From: Monodelphis domestica
Taxonomy: Eukaryota; Chordata; Mammalia; Didelphimorphia; Didelphidae
Assembly: GCF_027887165.1 (NCBI RefSeq)
Contig: NC_077232.1
Location: 14,781,255 to 14,845,254, forward strand
Length of the DNA stretch: 64,000 bases
Reading direction: 5' to 3'
In this document: positions 11,158 to 21,784 of the stretch, piece after piece
How the letters are laid out: each line of letters opens with the position of its first letter
How positions within the stretch are numbered: position 1 is the first letter of the stretch
Translations under genes and position numbers: made by a program
Notes under the pieces: generated by a model
Database searches by the model: none
Seen by the model: the letters and a program-made list of their open reading frames with translations, nothing else
Told to the model about the DNA's origin: nothing

Positions 11158-12712
11158 GTAGTGAGCTGAAGAGTATAAATAAAGGGGTGCTCCTTTTTCT
11201 TGGAGGCTTTTAGGGATACAAATGCCCTGAGATTAACTGCCCAACTTCCATTCACATATTTAGAAATGCGGGAAGGTTTGGGGTTATAATATGTATTTCA
11301 CTTCAGCTACTATTGGCCTAACCTTGTGGTAGGGGCAGGCAAAAATAACCAGATTGTTAAAAAAAATTCCAAAATCATATTTAAAAAACCCTTAAAATCA
11401 TTTGAGATATTTAGCACATTTATATTTATATTTCATAATTATATTATATAATAATATTATATATCATATGTCATATATAATAATATATTTATTACATTTT
11501 CCAAAGTTGTTAATACAATTATAACCAGTTCTGAAGACCATCCATCCTCTATGTCAATTTACAAAGGCAAAAATAGAAAGGCTGTTTTTTCATAAATGGG
11601 CTTATTCAATAATATTTTTTTCAGCACAGTTATAGGTGAAAAACAACAGAATTTCAAACTCAGTACATTCAAAATAAATTCAATCAACCTTCAGTGTAAG
11701 AGAATATTGAATCCAGTAATATATGAACTTAAAATCACAAAGTTAAACCTTAAACAAAACAATCAGGAAAAATGCAATAGAATATAGAGATTTGTATGAA
11801 CCATTGGAGTCTGAAATGCCTTAAAATCTCCAGTCTTTAAGTTCCTTGGGTTCTTATCCATTTAAATGTCTATTGTCCGAAGGCAGAGTAGTAAGGGCTA
11901 GGCAAGGAGGGTTAAGGGATCTGGTCAGGGCCCCACAGCTGGGAAGTATCTGAGGCCAAATTTAACCCAGGACCACAAGTCTTTAGGCCTGGCTATCAGT
12001 TTGTTGAGCCACCCAGCTGCCTCCTCAAAGGTAAAGTTGCACACAAGTGAAATCAATGAAATCACCAGAACAGTCAAAAGGTATCCTTTTAAATAGCCCA
12101 TTGCTTAAAAATCTGTTTGAAATGTCTGTTTCTTCTCTTTGGTCTCTTTTTCTCTTTCCCCTGATATGATACCTCCTGCTGTCCCAGTCCAGGTGGAGCC
12201 AGGCCGCCCACGTGGAGCCAATACCCCTGTGCACTCGGGGGCTTAGCCTAAGGGAAAATTACCCGTACTCCTTTCCCTCTTGTCTCTCCCCTCCACCCAC
12301 ATGGCCAATACCCCGAGTTTGTTTGTTACCAGCTGATAGAAATGAGTTCTGAGCGATGAGTGAATCTGCTCCGAGGATCTGGGTGATAAGCCGGCTGGGG
12401 TCACCCTAGGGGGTCTGGGGAGATCGGGTACCAGGTGATTGCAATCTTGGTTGAATTAGGTGAGCCAGGTGAGCGAGAGAAAAAATGCGCGGGGTTGAAT
12501 CAGGTCTGGATCAGGGGCTGAACGCCCTCAGATAAAAGTGGCTGAGCCGGGTGGGGTGGGCGATAAACAGGTCTGGATCGAGCAGCAGCTTTTCCAGGTT
12601 AAAAAAAAAAACATGGGCGAGAGAACTGTGGCTCAAAATAAAAGCTGAACTAAAGATCAGAAAAGAAATCAGAAGATTGAGACTTTTTTTTTCCCCATTA
12701 GGTCGCCAAAAC
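11158..12712 (-). mobile_element. Element B internal region, 5' half
   Basis: Continuation of element B on the minus strand after the A insertion. From right to left it has the putative primer-binding site (TGGCGACC read minus, near 12709), a leader similar to A 7690-8380, a captured SINE (11855-12025), and a region similar to A 8560-9185. An AT-rich stretch with repeated ATAT motifs at 11420-11500 is missing from A. No coding motif is visible. Confidence 0.85.
11855..12025 (+). mobile_element. CORE-type SINE captured inside element B
   Basis: Plus-strand SINE with AAGGGCTAGGCAAGG, GCCCCACAGCTGGGAAG, TCTGAGGCCAAATTT and GAGCCACCCAGCTGCC. Relative to element B it is antisense, exactly as in A. 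Confidence 0.8.
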
Positions 12713-13073
12713 TGTAACAGCTAAAATTTAGGAATATGGGGAGACTGAGGCAGGTAGAAATTAGTTTCTCTCTGCAAGGAGTATTATATTTTTTAAAGGT
12801 TTATTAAGGTTAAAGATTAAAGAATATACAAGTAAGAAACATGTGCCTAGGCCAGAGGCCTAGACAAAATAACCTCACATCATGGAAGAGATGCATCTGC
12901 TTCAAAACAGAAGTCCAAAAGAGGAGAAAAGACCCCAAAAACCTTTGCACCAGCTTAAATCCTTCCTCTATCTCGGCCCACCTCAGAATTCCTGTGAGAT
13001 TACAAAGCATTTTGGGGAAGTGGAGGAAAGGCTTGTGGGGATTGTAGTCCAGAGTTCAAATCTCAATTTTACA
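12713..13073 (-). repeat. Element B 5' LTR
   Basis: 361-bp LTR read on the minus strand from TGTAAAATTGAG (13073) to TTACA (12713). It resembles the A LTR throughout (GGACTACAATCCCCA, GAGGCATCTC, GGCACATGTTTCTTAC and ATAATACTCCTTGCAGAGAG are shared or nearly so). GGGT follows at 13074-13077. Confidence 0.88.
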
Positions 13074-13077
13074 GGGT

Positions 13078-13319
13078 TGAATGATTTATTTTTGAATGTA
13101 CAATCTCATGGCAAAGAGGACTGCCCTCTAATTGGCTTTTTGTTAATGTACCTATTATTGGTTTTGTTCCTTTTCCCTTTTATTTTCCTCTTATCCCCAA
13201 ATTATTATAATTTCCTTTTAAAAAACTGAAATATTTTTATATGCATCTAGTTTAGTTTATAAGTTATATTTTCATGATCAATTGAGGAGAATGGTCTCCC
13301 AAAGGATCACAGGGGAATA
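13078..13319 (+). mobile_element. ERV element C: 3' non-coding region, second part
   Basis: Resumes the homology to element A (about 10605-10800) that was cut at 5544: GGCAAAGAGGACTGCCCTCTAA corresponds to A's stretch near 10640. It ends with a polypurine tract AGGGGAATA just before the LTR. Confidence 0.7.
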
Positions 13320-13583
13320 TGTATTGATTTTGAATCTGGAACCCTAGACACTTCATTTCCCATAATCCCCTTTTCCTATTCCTGTTTCTTTGTCTCCTTA
13401 TGTGGGGGGAGTTTTGAGTTCCTGTTTCCACCCACGTGGTCTCTTGGAATCAATGGTGGAGGAGGAGGGTGGAATGGCTCTTGGTTTTTGCTAGCCTTAC
13501 TTCCTAATACTTCAAAATAAATATTTAATACACATTATTAAATATTATACTTGGAGTACAGGATATTAAATTTAATCTTTACA
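13320..13583 (+). repeat. Element C 3' LTR
   Basis: 264 bp from TGTATTGATTTTG to ATCTTTACA, directly after the polypurine tract. It contains an AATAAA near 13518. It differs clearly from the A/B LTRs but has the same layout and ends; it resembles the H LTR (25809-26056) in length. Confidence 0.65.
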
Positions 13584-14639
13584 TCAGACATCTATGACAT
13601 CTGACTGAATTAGAAAGATCCTATTTAAAACCAAGCCTCAGATATGTAATAACTCCGTGACTCTGGACAAGTCACTTAATCTCTTTATTTCTCATAGTCC
13701 ACAACTACAAAAGAGGGATAAAATAGCAACTTACTTTCTAGATGGTCATGATAATAAAAGTATCTCTAAGTCATGGTGTTCATGGTGTCTGAAATTCAGT
13801 TAGCGGTATGTAAAAGCTAGTTTAAATGAAAGATGATAACTTTTTATCAACATGTATATCATGATTACTAAATATAAAATGTGATTCTGAAAAATAAAAG
13901 TAATGTAAAATACATAGTATAATGTGTAATTATAAAACAGTACAATAGAAATATTAACCCCACACTATGATGATGATGATGACAATGATGATGACCACAT
14001 CTACTATGATGACTACTTCTACCTTGACTAAGACTACAACTATGATATTATTACTACTGCTACTACTGTGACAACAATTACATCTACTAATTCTAGGCAA
14101 GCACACTTGTCCTTGAATCCTTAAAAACTTCTAGAATAGATTATCTTTCTGCTCTTATTTGAACTCTTCACTTATTGTTGACATTTAAGAAAATGAAAAT
14201 ATAGCAGTTTAAATTTGGAAATGTATCAAGGGAAGAGATTATGGAGAGAGAGAGAGTTGGTTGTTTTGAAGTAAATCATTAACAGATATCTCCTGGGTTT
14301 TATTCCCATAACATTTTAATACTTAAATATATTGTTCATTTAATTGCAACTTTCTTTTCATTTTATTGTTTGACTTCTGAACTCTCTCCACCTTCCCACC
14401 TTCCACCCTTACTTACATTCACTAAGAGGCAAGATAAATGATCAAATAAACATGTGAAATCATGCAAAACTGGTCAGTATTAGCCTTGTTTCTGAAGAAA
14501 AAGCAGGAAAAAGAGAGTGAGGAATTAAACTTCATTTTACAGTAGGAGTTAATCATTAATCTCTTTAGTTGTGGGTAGTATGTTTTCATGTTATTGATCA
14601 GAGAAGTCAAGTCTTTCACAAGTAATCATCACAGCTACA
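13584..14639. other. Intergenic, SINE remnant and trinucleotide-rich stretch
   Basis: At 13600-13745 the plus strand carries a MIR/CORE-like SINE remnant (GTGACTCTGGACAAGTCACTTAATCTC). At 13965-14085 there is an imperfect GAT/CTA trinucleotide-rich stretch. The rest is AT-rich; I see no gene. Confidence 0.55.
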
Positions 14640-15980
14640 GTGTTATGACTGTGCACAATATCCTGATCCTCCCTGTTTCACTTTCCAACAATTCATAAAA
14701 GCTTTTCCATGTTTCTCTAAAACCAAGCCCATTGGTATTTCCCTCAGTACAATAGAACCCCGTCACAATTATTTGCCATAATTTATTCAGATTTTTTTTC
14801 CAATTGAAGATCATTCCCTCAATTGGAAATTCTTTGTCAGCTGGAAATGAGCAGCTATATACATTTTTATAAACACAGATCCTTTTTCATTTTCTTTAAT
14901 ATTTTTTCACCCATAGATCTAGTATTCTTATATCTGGGTGAATGGGTATTAGTAATTCATATAACTTTGGGCATGAATCCAAATTTTTTTTTTCTGCAGT
15001 GAAAAGGGAGATATTCATTGCTCCACTAATAGTTACCAAAATATTTCCTTCATAACCTTCAGAATATATTATTTTAATAAACTTAATTTGGCACACCCCA
15101 GTTGATTCAAGATCTCCTTTTTTTTTAATTCATACTGAGATAGAGCATTTTTCCATATGATTGTAATTAACTTTGATTTCTTATTCTTAAAAGTCTTTGA
15201 ATTTTCTGACTGTCTATCAAGTGAATATTTTAAATGATATAATCTGAGTTGTAGACTAAATACATATTTCAAAAAAGAAATCTTCACCAGAAGATCATGA
15301 TGTTAAAATTTTTTATATTACTTGTTGCCCTTTGGCATAACATAATTTCCCTAATTATCTCTTTTAATTAGGTCTGTTTCAGCTTTTGTTTTGTCAGAGA
15401 TCTTGATTGGTACCCTTTGATTTTTGACCTCAGAAAAATTCTGTACATTCTGCTAAAGCCCTTATTTTAATTCTAAGAACTTTTTTTTTCCTGTATTTTT
15501 ATGGCACACAATATATTGTCTGATTTTGTTTATTTATGCATTGTCATTTGATACTATCTATGAGTGAATCTATCTCATTTATACTCTTATTCATGATTAC
15601 ACTACTGCCTATTTCTTTTCATTATACATTTTTGTTTTTCTTTTGTATTTTTCTTTGTATCCTGTCTTTTCCTTAAAATTCTGTTTTCCCTTCATTTGCT
15701 TTGTATTTTACTTTCTTTTATTCCCTTCCCTAGTCCTTCTCTGAGGTTCAACCATTGGTTGCTCATTTTTCTTTTATTTTCACTGCAAAAGTGCTTTCTT
15801 GGGTGCCTTTTTATATGATTTATTTCTTTATTTGTCCTCTCACTTCCAACAATATAATTATTTGTTATTTTAAAAATTGTTCTCTCTCAAATATCCTTCA
15901 ATTTTGTTATCATTTCATTTTCTTACTATCTATTATAATGAATAACATCTTTCCTTTTCTCTTTTATTGGAATTATTTTC
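14640..15980 (-). mobile_element. Old antisense L1 with internal deletion
   Basis: 14640-15300 resembles the L1 3' part at 39080-39600, in diverged form (for example the AGTACAATAGAA block against TAGCACAATAGTA, and AGATAGAGCATTTTTCCATATG). 15330-15980 instead resembles the endonuclease-coding region at 42510-43000 (AGGTCTGTTTCAGCTTTTG...). The RT region between is missing. No open frame remains. Confidence 0.55.
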
Positions 15981-16204
15981 CTTTATTTTGTTTCAATAAT
16001 TCATGACTTGTTGGAGGGAAGTTAAAATTACATCTGAGGTCGGTTCATTATCTAGAACATTATTGTTATGTCACCTGTGACTTCCTAGGAAAAAAGTGAA
16101 ATAGAGGGTGGAGTGCTAGGTAAAACTCAGTAAGAAGAATTTAAGAAAAAAAAAAGAATGATGGCTTTTGAAGCTTCAAACACATAGCCATTTTGTGTTG
16201 ATTA

Positions 16205-16560
16205 GTAGAAGTAGTAGTCTCTCGGTAACAGAGGATGACTATTGTCTTTGTGCGCTTTCATCTGTGATGTAGATGAGTGTACACAAAGACACTTGTGCAT
16301 GAAGGAGATTTAAGTGGAAAAGTTGATGCACAGGGACAGTCCCACTCTCTCGGCGCTGGAAGCCTGGGTCCAGTGGCAGAAAAAATTCATTACACCTGGA
16401 GGCTTCCTCAGCTGCATTGGATGGCCATGTTGTCTTTTGTGCTCTAACATGCCCTAAGCACTCCACAGTGCTTTGCTGCATTGCCATATCAGCCATTGAA
16501 ACTTCTTATTGTGTTGATTATCAAGACTTAGAAGAGCGAATGAGCCCTTCTTTCCCAAAG
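16205..16560. repeat. Unnamed interspersed repeat with coding-like minus frame
   Basis: The left edge reads GTAGTCTCTCGGTAACAGAGG and recurs in reverse complement at 19380-19520 and in part at 60500-60560. The minus-strand frame at 16239-16496 and the plus-strand frame at 19388-19579 share a related peptide (AQRQSSSVTERLLLL and AQRQSSFSITERPPLL), so the family was once protein-coding or derives from something coding. I do not recognise it. Confidence 0.5.
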
Positions 16561-16588
16561 AGTAACAAACTCCTGCCCTTGCCTACAG

Positions 16589-16807
16589 CTCCTCCACTTC
16601 CTGAAGTGTATTAATCCTGTCACTGGAATCAAAGATGCATTATGTGGGGATGGATCCTCCATGACTGCTGAAACATATGATATCCTGAATTTTAGATCAT
16701 TCCCTGATAAGATTTGGTCAGAGGTGAAAGTTGGAGAAGTGATTCCTCAGGAAAAAGTGTTAAGCATTAATGAAGAGGACATAGATTGGCCAGAAGATTT
16801 CCCTCAG
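16589..16807 (+). CDS. V2R gene 1, exon 4 (end of ligand-binding domain)
   Basis: The exon encodes 73 residues from LLHFLKCINP to INEEDIDWPEDFPQ, the end of the extracellular venus-flytrap domain of a vomeronasal type-2 receptor, a class C GPCR that detects pheromones in vomeronasal neurons. The YDILNF and KVGEVIP stretches are at the place where V2Rs have a Y-D-I-x-N-F and a K-V-G motif. The acceptor TTGCCTACAG precedes 16589 and the donor GTAAGA follows 16807; the exon is 219 nt, so both ends are phase 0. No stop is present. The next exon at 18195 continues in frame. The expected exons 1-3 are not visible between 1 and 16588, which is filled with retroelements, so the gene is either truncated or has a very long intron reaching beyond the window. 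Confidence 0.88.
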
Positions 16808-17284
16808 GTAAGAGTCAGGTGAACAGGGGCTACATAGATGAGGCTGTGAGAAGCCTGGACACTGTTGTCTTTTCATTAGACCTTAAAACTTCCCTGAAGA
16901 CATTGTGAATGACTAAGATATGACTTAAACATCTTCTTTTCTCTTTTGCTCTCAGTAAGACAGAAGCTTAATTCCTCTCATTTCTTTTTCTCAATATTCC
17001 TTTAAAAGTCTTTCTGATTAAGTTATATAATGATCTAAATAAATCTTATGATGAAAATCTTGAAATGCCTCAGATCAAGTGGGCAAGTTTGAATCACAAC
17101 AGAAGGAGGGAGAGTGGAAAATGTTAACCCTCAACGGATACCTGTAACACCAAAGCATAGCTGATGTGAACATTTGATTATGAGTTTGTTTACCCAAAAA
17201 TTCCCATGACTGATTTTAGAAGATCTTAATTAAAATGTTCCTACATAATGGGAAGAGTGTTAAGAGTCAAGGAGGCTCCTTTTC

Positions 17285-17470
17285 TCCAGTTCAAATGTGC
17301 CTTCAAATACTTACTAGCTCTATTAGTCTGGGTCAGTCACTGAATCCTTTTTCCTTCACGTTTTATTTTTGGTAAAATCTTCTGGAGAAGGAAATGGTTA
17401 AATACTCTGGTATCTTTGGCAAGAAAATCCCAAGTAAGTTTGTGAAAAGTGGCACAAATGCAAAATGACC
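17285..17470 (+). mobile_element. MIR/Ther-type SINE in V2R intron 4
   Basis: Diverged SINE with AGTCTGGGTCAGTCACTGAATCC, TTCTGGAGAAGGAAATGG and GTATCTTTGGCAAGAAAA, the usual marsupial tRNA-derived SINE blocks, in sense orientation. Confidence 0.65.
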
Positions 17471-18194
17471 AAACGACAAATTGAATATTGTGGGTATTTC
17501 CTCTTCTGATATAGAACTTCTTTATAGATTCAATTCTATTTGTCTATGGGAAGTCATAAATCCTACCTTCTCTGAATCATCAGAGGTAGCTCCAGATGCC
17601 AGACTAGGAAATAAGATCAACCACTCAAATAACTTGATTCTCATTAATCAAGCAGATTCAATCAAACTTAAATATTAATTAACTATTGCTTTAAAATTTT
17701 AAATTAAAAATTTATTATAAACTCTCTAAAGTTATGACTCCCTGAGAAATTCAGGCTACCTTAATCAAATACCAGGAACAGGACTCTTTTATAGAACAAA
17801 AATATAAAGAAATATTTCCTCTCCTGTGAGCAATATGTTACTTCAACATTTCTTGTACCAAATTAAGTTCACTGTAGAGATGTGCTGTCACATATTTGGT
17901 GGAAAATATGCTATCAACACATTTGCATTTTATAAATTGGAGCAGCTATAGTGCATCTTGTGTAGATTCTGCCCATATTCATGTCTTTAGGAAAAGATGA
18001 GATGGAGTAGAAGAGGGATAATTGGGAGACAATCTCCATTCAGAAATATGACATCCTGCACTTCCAAACTTCAAATATGTTATTCTAAAAATCTTCCATA
18101 GAAGTAGTCTTAAATGATCATTTCCTCAGTGATTCTCCCTTTTAGTAATCATTCTTACACTGATTTTTTTTCTCTTCCTTTTATGGAAAGTCAG

Positions 18195-18318
18195 ATTCCT
18201 AGTTCTATATGCAGTGTAGCCTGTGGCCCTGGCTTCAGGAAGCAATTTCGTGAAGGCCGGCCCATCTGCTGCTTTGACTGTACCTCATGCCCTGATGGGA
18301 AGATTTCCAATAAAACAG
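18195..18318 (+). CDS. V2R gene 1, exon 5 (cysteine-rich linker)
   Basis: A 124-nt exon, the length typical for this exon in V2Rs and the calcium-sensing receptor. It encodes IPSSICSVACGPGFRKQFRE and on to SNKT, with six of the nine cysteines of the NCD3G linker that couples the ligand-binding domain to the membrane helices. The acceptor AG is at 18193-18194 and the donor GTGGGT begins at 18319. Entry is in phase 0 and exit in phase 1, completed as Asp by the first bases of the exon at 20212. No stop is present. The intron downstream contains an L1 5'UTR piece and another repeat. Confidence 0.92.
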
Positions 18319-18826
18319 GTGGGTGTCTAAAGAGAAAGAGTTCTGCCAAATTATAGGCATGAGATTTCTTTCTCTTTATTTATTTTAGTTTCACATTTGA
18401 ACCTGATAAATTTTTCTCTCACCAAAATAATATGCAATATTTCTATGTTATATGGTAATCCTGAGAATATTTACTTTATTAGCAAAATTCTTTTCACCAC
18501 AGCTTAGAACTTGAAAATTATATTTGTATATTTTCCACACAGTTATCTTCCATTCATTTTTTACTTATCAGTTAAAACTAACTTCATTTTGAGGTTTCAG
18601 AATACAGAGAATACATTGTGTCATATTTATATTTATGTATTTACATTATACCTTTAAAATATTCTATATATTTTAGAATGTTTTGTAAATTATAGCAAAA
18701 TTACTTTCAAATTAAAATTGTGTTTATAATAGTGAACTTAATATTTTCTTTAAAAATATTCAATTAGACATTTGTGTTCAGATAACTGTTGGTATTATCT
18801 TATTGTTAAAAAACGGTCAATCTGAA

Positions 18827-19370
18827 ATTCCGGTCAAGATGGTGGCTTAGAGAAAGCTAAAGTCCAGATCTCCACAAACCCTTCCCTACCGATCTCAAAC
18901 TATATGCTTCTAGGGTGCCGAAATTCAAAACGATCAACAGCATAGACCCTGGGAATCCTCCTCCTGGACCTGTACCTGGATCAAAAGGTAAGGCCCCCCT
19001 CAAAAGCCAGAACCCGAGATCACTCGGACCTAAGGGGTAGGAGGGCCGAGTCCAAGGCTACAGAGGGAAACTTAGAGCCTAGATTGTAACCCCCAGGCCG
19101 GATCCTTCCATCGGAGTCCCAGTGAAAGTCACTGCCCTCGGAGCTCCAGGAAGCCGTGGCCCCTCCCCCCTCAGAGAGCAGGGTCCTCTGAAACAACAGT
19201 AAACCTCAGGGCCAACAAGACAGCCTCGGGGCCAGCTATTCTGAAGGCAACTTCCAGAAAGCAATCCGAACCAGTCGAGGGGGCACCCAATCATCAGGGA
19301 AACAGAGAGAGCCGGGGGAGAGAGTAACCCCCTGGCCGGATCCTTCTATCCAAGTCTCAGTGAAAGTCAC
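18827..19370 (+). mobile_element. Sense L1 5'UTR fragment in V2R intron 5
   Basis: Begins GTCAAGATGGTGGCTTAGAG, the same start as the full-length L1 (read minus from 45261). It contains two monomer-like repeats: GGCCGGATCCTTC occurs at about 19096 and 19335, 239 bp apart. It has no ORF1 or ORF2. L1 5'UTRs carry an internal promoter, so this could drive transcription toward the receptor's last exon; that is inference. Confidence 0.8.
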
Positions 19371-19379
19371 TTAACAACT

Positions 19380-19580
19380 GGCGTCCCATGCCCCATGTGC
19401 CACACACTCTGCGCCTCAGCCTTTGGACTTCAAAGCCACATGAGGGTACATCAGTAGATGGTAATGCACAAAGACAATCATCTTTCTCGATCACTGAGAG
19501 ACCACCACTACTATGCAATAAAAGTACCATCCTGATGAGTGGAAATCATCAAGAAGACAGATTTGAAATCGACACTTGAT
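19380..19580. repeat. Unnamed interspersed repeat with C2H2-like signature
   Basis: Directly follows the L1 5'UTR piece. Plus-strand codons 19389-19451 spell a CX2CX12HX3H pattern (CPMC...HMRVH), a C2H2 zinc-finger spacing. A stop follows two codons later. The later part is the repeat also seen at 16205-16560, in opposite orientation. Confidence 0.5.
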
Positions 19581-19855
19581 AGATAACCTGAAGAAAGTTT
19601 GGAGCCATTGCTATACATGCATGACATATTTTCTAATTTAAAAAATCACAACTTTTATGAAAAATATCTTTAACAACATTCAATGGGACATGTTTGATTA
19701 CCATCAACAGAATCCTGGAACTAAAGGAACCGGAGGACTTGCAATTGTACATTTTCATAAAAGAATTGTTATAATAGACAATGATTACAGAATAAATAAT
19801 TCTCTATTTCTTTGCTATTGTGAGAATACTATATACAAGTATAAAAATATACACA

Positions 19856-19897
19856 TATAATATATATATATGTATGTATATATATATATATATATAC
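19856..19897. repeat. TA/TG microsatellite
   Basis: Alternating TA with some TG, ending in a run of TATATATATATATATA before CGGTCATC. Confidence 0.9.
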
Positions 19898-20211
19898 GGT
19901 CATCACTTAGGCCTTAAGGTCTTACTGTGGAGAGTTAAATTTTGGAAGGGGTCATAATTTAGTTTTCATTTAAGAAATATGTGACAGAATGAATAATTAA
20001 CAAGTTTTTTTTCCCCACAAGTAGAGATAAAGAGAAACCCAAATATGTTTTTTTAATTTTATTGACTGTCTAGAATTCTTATTTTTCCGACTGAAGAGGA
20101 GTCCAAAAAATAGTTGAGCTTCATGTGGAATGTCTAATATTGAACTTACTGGAGAAGGACAAATATACAGCATATAAAACAGAATGAGATTAATTTTTGT
20201 TGTATTTCCAG

Positions 20212-21116
20212 ATGCAGAACAGTGCAGGCAATGCCCTGAAGATCAGTACCCAAGCAAGGAGAAAGATAGATGCCTGCCCAGGACAGTAACTTATCTGGCT
20301 TATGAAGAGACTCTGGGAATGATTCTGGCCTCTTCAGCTTTCTGCTTCTCCATTCTCACAAACTTTGTCCTAGGAGTATTTGTTATGCACAGAGACACCC
20401 CCATAGTAAAAGCCAATAACTGCAGTCTCAGCTATATTCTGCTCATCTCTCTCACTCTTTGCTTCCTTTCTTCTTTACTCTTCATTGGTCGTCCTACACC
20501 AGCCATCTGCATCTTAAGACAAACCACATTTGCCATTGTGTTCACGGTGGCCATTGCTTCTATCTTGGCCAAAACCATCACCGTGGTTGTGGCTTTTAGG
20601 GCCACTAAGCCAGGGAGCCAGCTCAGGAGGTGGCTGAGACCAGCAGTATCTCATGCCCTCATTTTCCTTTGTACACTTATACAGATGTGCCTCTGCAGTA
20701 TCTGGCTGGGGACATATCCCCCATTCTTTGAGATGGATACACACTCTGAGGCTTCCTTCATTGTTATTCAGTGCAATGAGGGCTCCCTTGTTGCCTTCTA
20801 CTGTGTCCTTGGCTACATGGGCTTCCTGGCCTTGGTCAGCTTTACATTGGCTTTCCTGGCAAGGAATCTGCCAGATACTTTCAATGAAGCCAAGTACCTG
20901 ACATTCAGCATGCTGGTGTTTTGCAGTGTCTGGATTTCCTTCTTGCCTACATATCAGAGCACCAAAGGGAAGGCCATGGTGGCCATGGAGATCTTTTCCA
21001 TCTTGGTCTCCAGTGCTGGGATTCTCATCTGTATCTTTGCTCCCAAATGTTATGTGATCCTTCTGAGGCCTGACAGAAATACCCTGCAGATATTAAAAAT
21101 CAAAGCTAATCCTTGA
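20212..21116 (+). CDS. V2R gene 1, exon 6 (seven-transmembrane domain and tail)
   Basis: The exon begins after TGTATTTCCAG and encodes about 300 residues, ending in TGA at 21114-21116. It opens with the last three linker cysteines (EQCRQCPEDQY, DRCLPR). Seven hydrophobic helices follow, with V2R hallmarks: TPIVKANN before TM2, RQTTF at TM3, [27 protein letters not shown] at TM6, FLPTYQSTKGK, and the end [13 protein letters not shown]. The tail is short, as usual for V2Rs. The frame is fully open and no key residue appears lost. An open frame runs 28 nt back into the intron, but the splice site fits exon 5's phase. The protein would couple pheromone binding to G-protein signalling at the vomeronasal microvilli. 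Whether it is expressed depends on the missing 5' exons. Confidence 0.95.
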
Positions 21117-21461
21117 GGATCAATGTGTTCTCAAGCTCTTCCTCACAAATCTTAAAGATATAGTTCTTGCTTCTTAATGAATGATTTAAAATACTCTAGC
21201 TTTTATACCATTTATTTTCTATTGTCATCATGTCTTTCTTTTGTACTAAATTCAAAAATTATATTGAAAAAGTCATATTGCTTGATTTCTGAAGAGAGTT
21301 AGAATTAAATAACTAAGTATATAAAATTGCCTCTAAAGAGGAGAACCTTAATATGTTGATAAAATGAAAACAATATTCTAAAAATAAATTATATATGTGT
21401 GTCTAAGTGTGTGTGTGTGTCTGATTTTTAATTCTTGGTTTAGTATTTTTCAATTCCTAAC
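21117..21461 (+). other. 3' flank of V2R gene 1 with candidate poly(A) signal
   Basis: AATAAA at 21383-21388 lies about 270 bp after the stop. The whole stretch aligns to 30907-31210 after the V2R pseudogene, where an AATAAA is kept at 31155-31160. A GT repeat lies at 21405-21420. Confidence 0.7.
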
Positions 21462-21784
21462 TGTAAAAATGGATATTTGAACTCCAGACTTCAATCCCCA
21501 GAAGTCTTTGGCACTTCCCTAAATGCCCTATAATCTCATCTGAGTCCTCAAATGAGTGAGAGATCAGCATTTGTATTTAAACTGACTGCAAAGCCTACTT
21601 AGGTCTCTCTGCTTCTTCTTCTAAGCTCACATATCTCTCAAGATGTAGTAAGTGAAATTGAATGGGCTTGCCTGCCCTAGGTTTTTTTTCTATTTATGTA
21701 TTTCTTTATTCTTGATTTCTAATAATCTTAAATAAATCTCTAAAATACAATTCTTTTAGTAGAGAAAATAATTTAACTGTTACA
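21462..21784 (+). repeat. Element G 5' LTR
   Basis: 323-bp LTR, TGTAAAAATGG to TTACA, related to the A LTR but more diverged (GACTTCAATCCCCAGAAG, ATAATCTTAAATAAATCTC). It is followed by GTTCTGGCAACC, matching the A and B primer-binding region. Confidence 0.8.

Noticed and set aside
12882..13229. 115-codon plus frame
   Set aside because: Runs across the B LTR boundary into element C, so it is a chance fusion of non-coding repeats.
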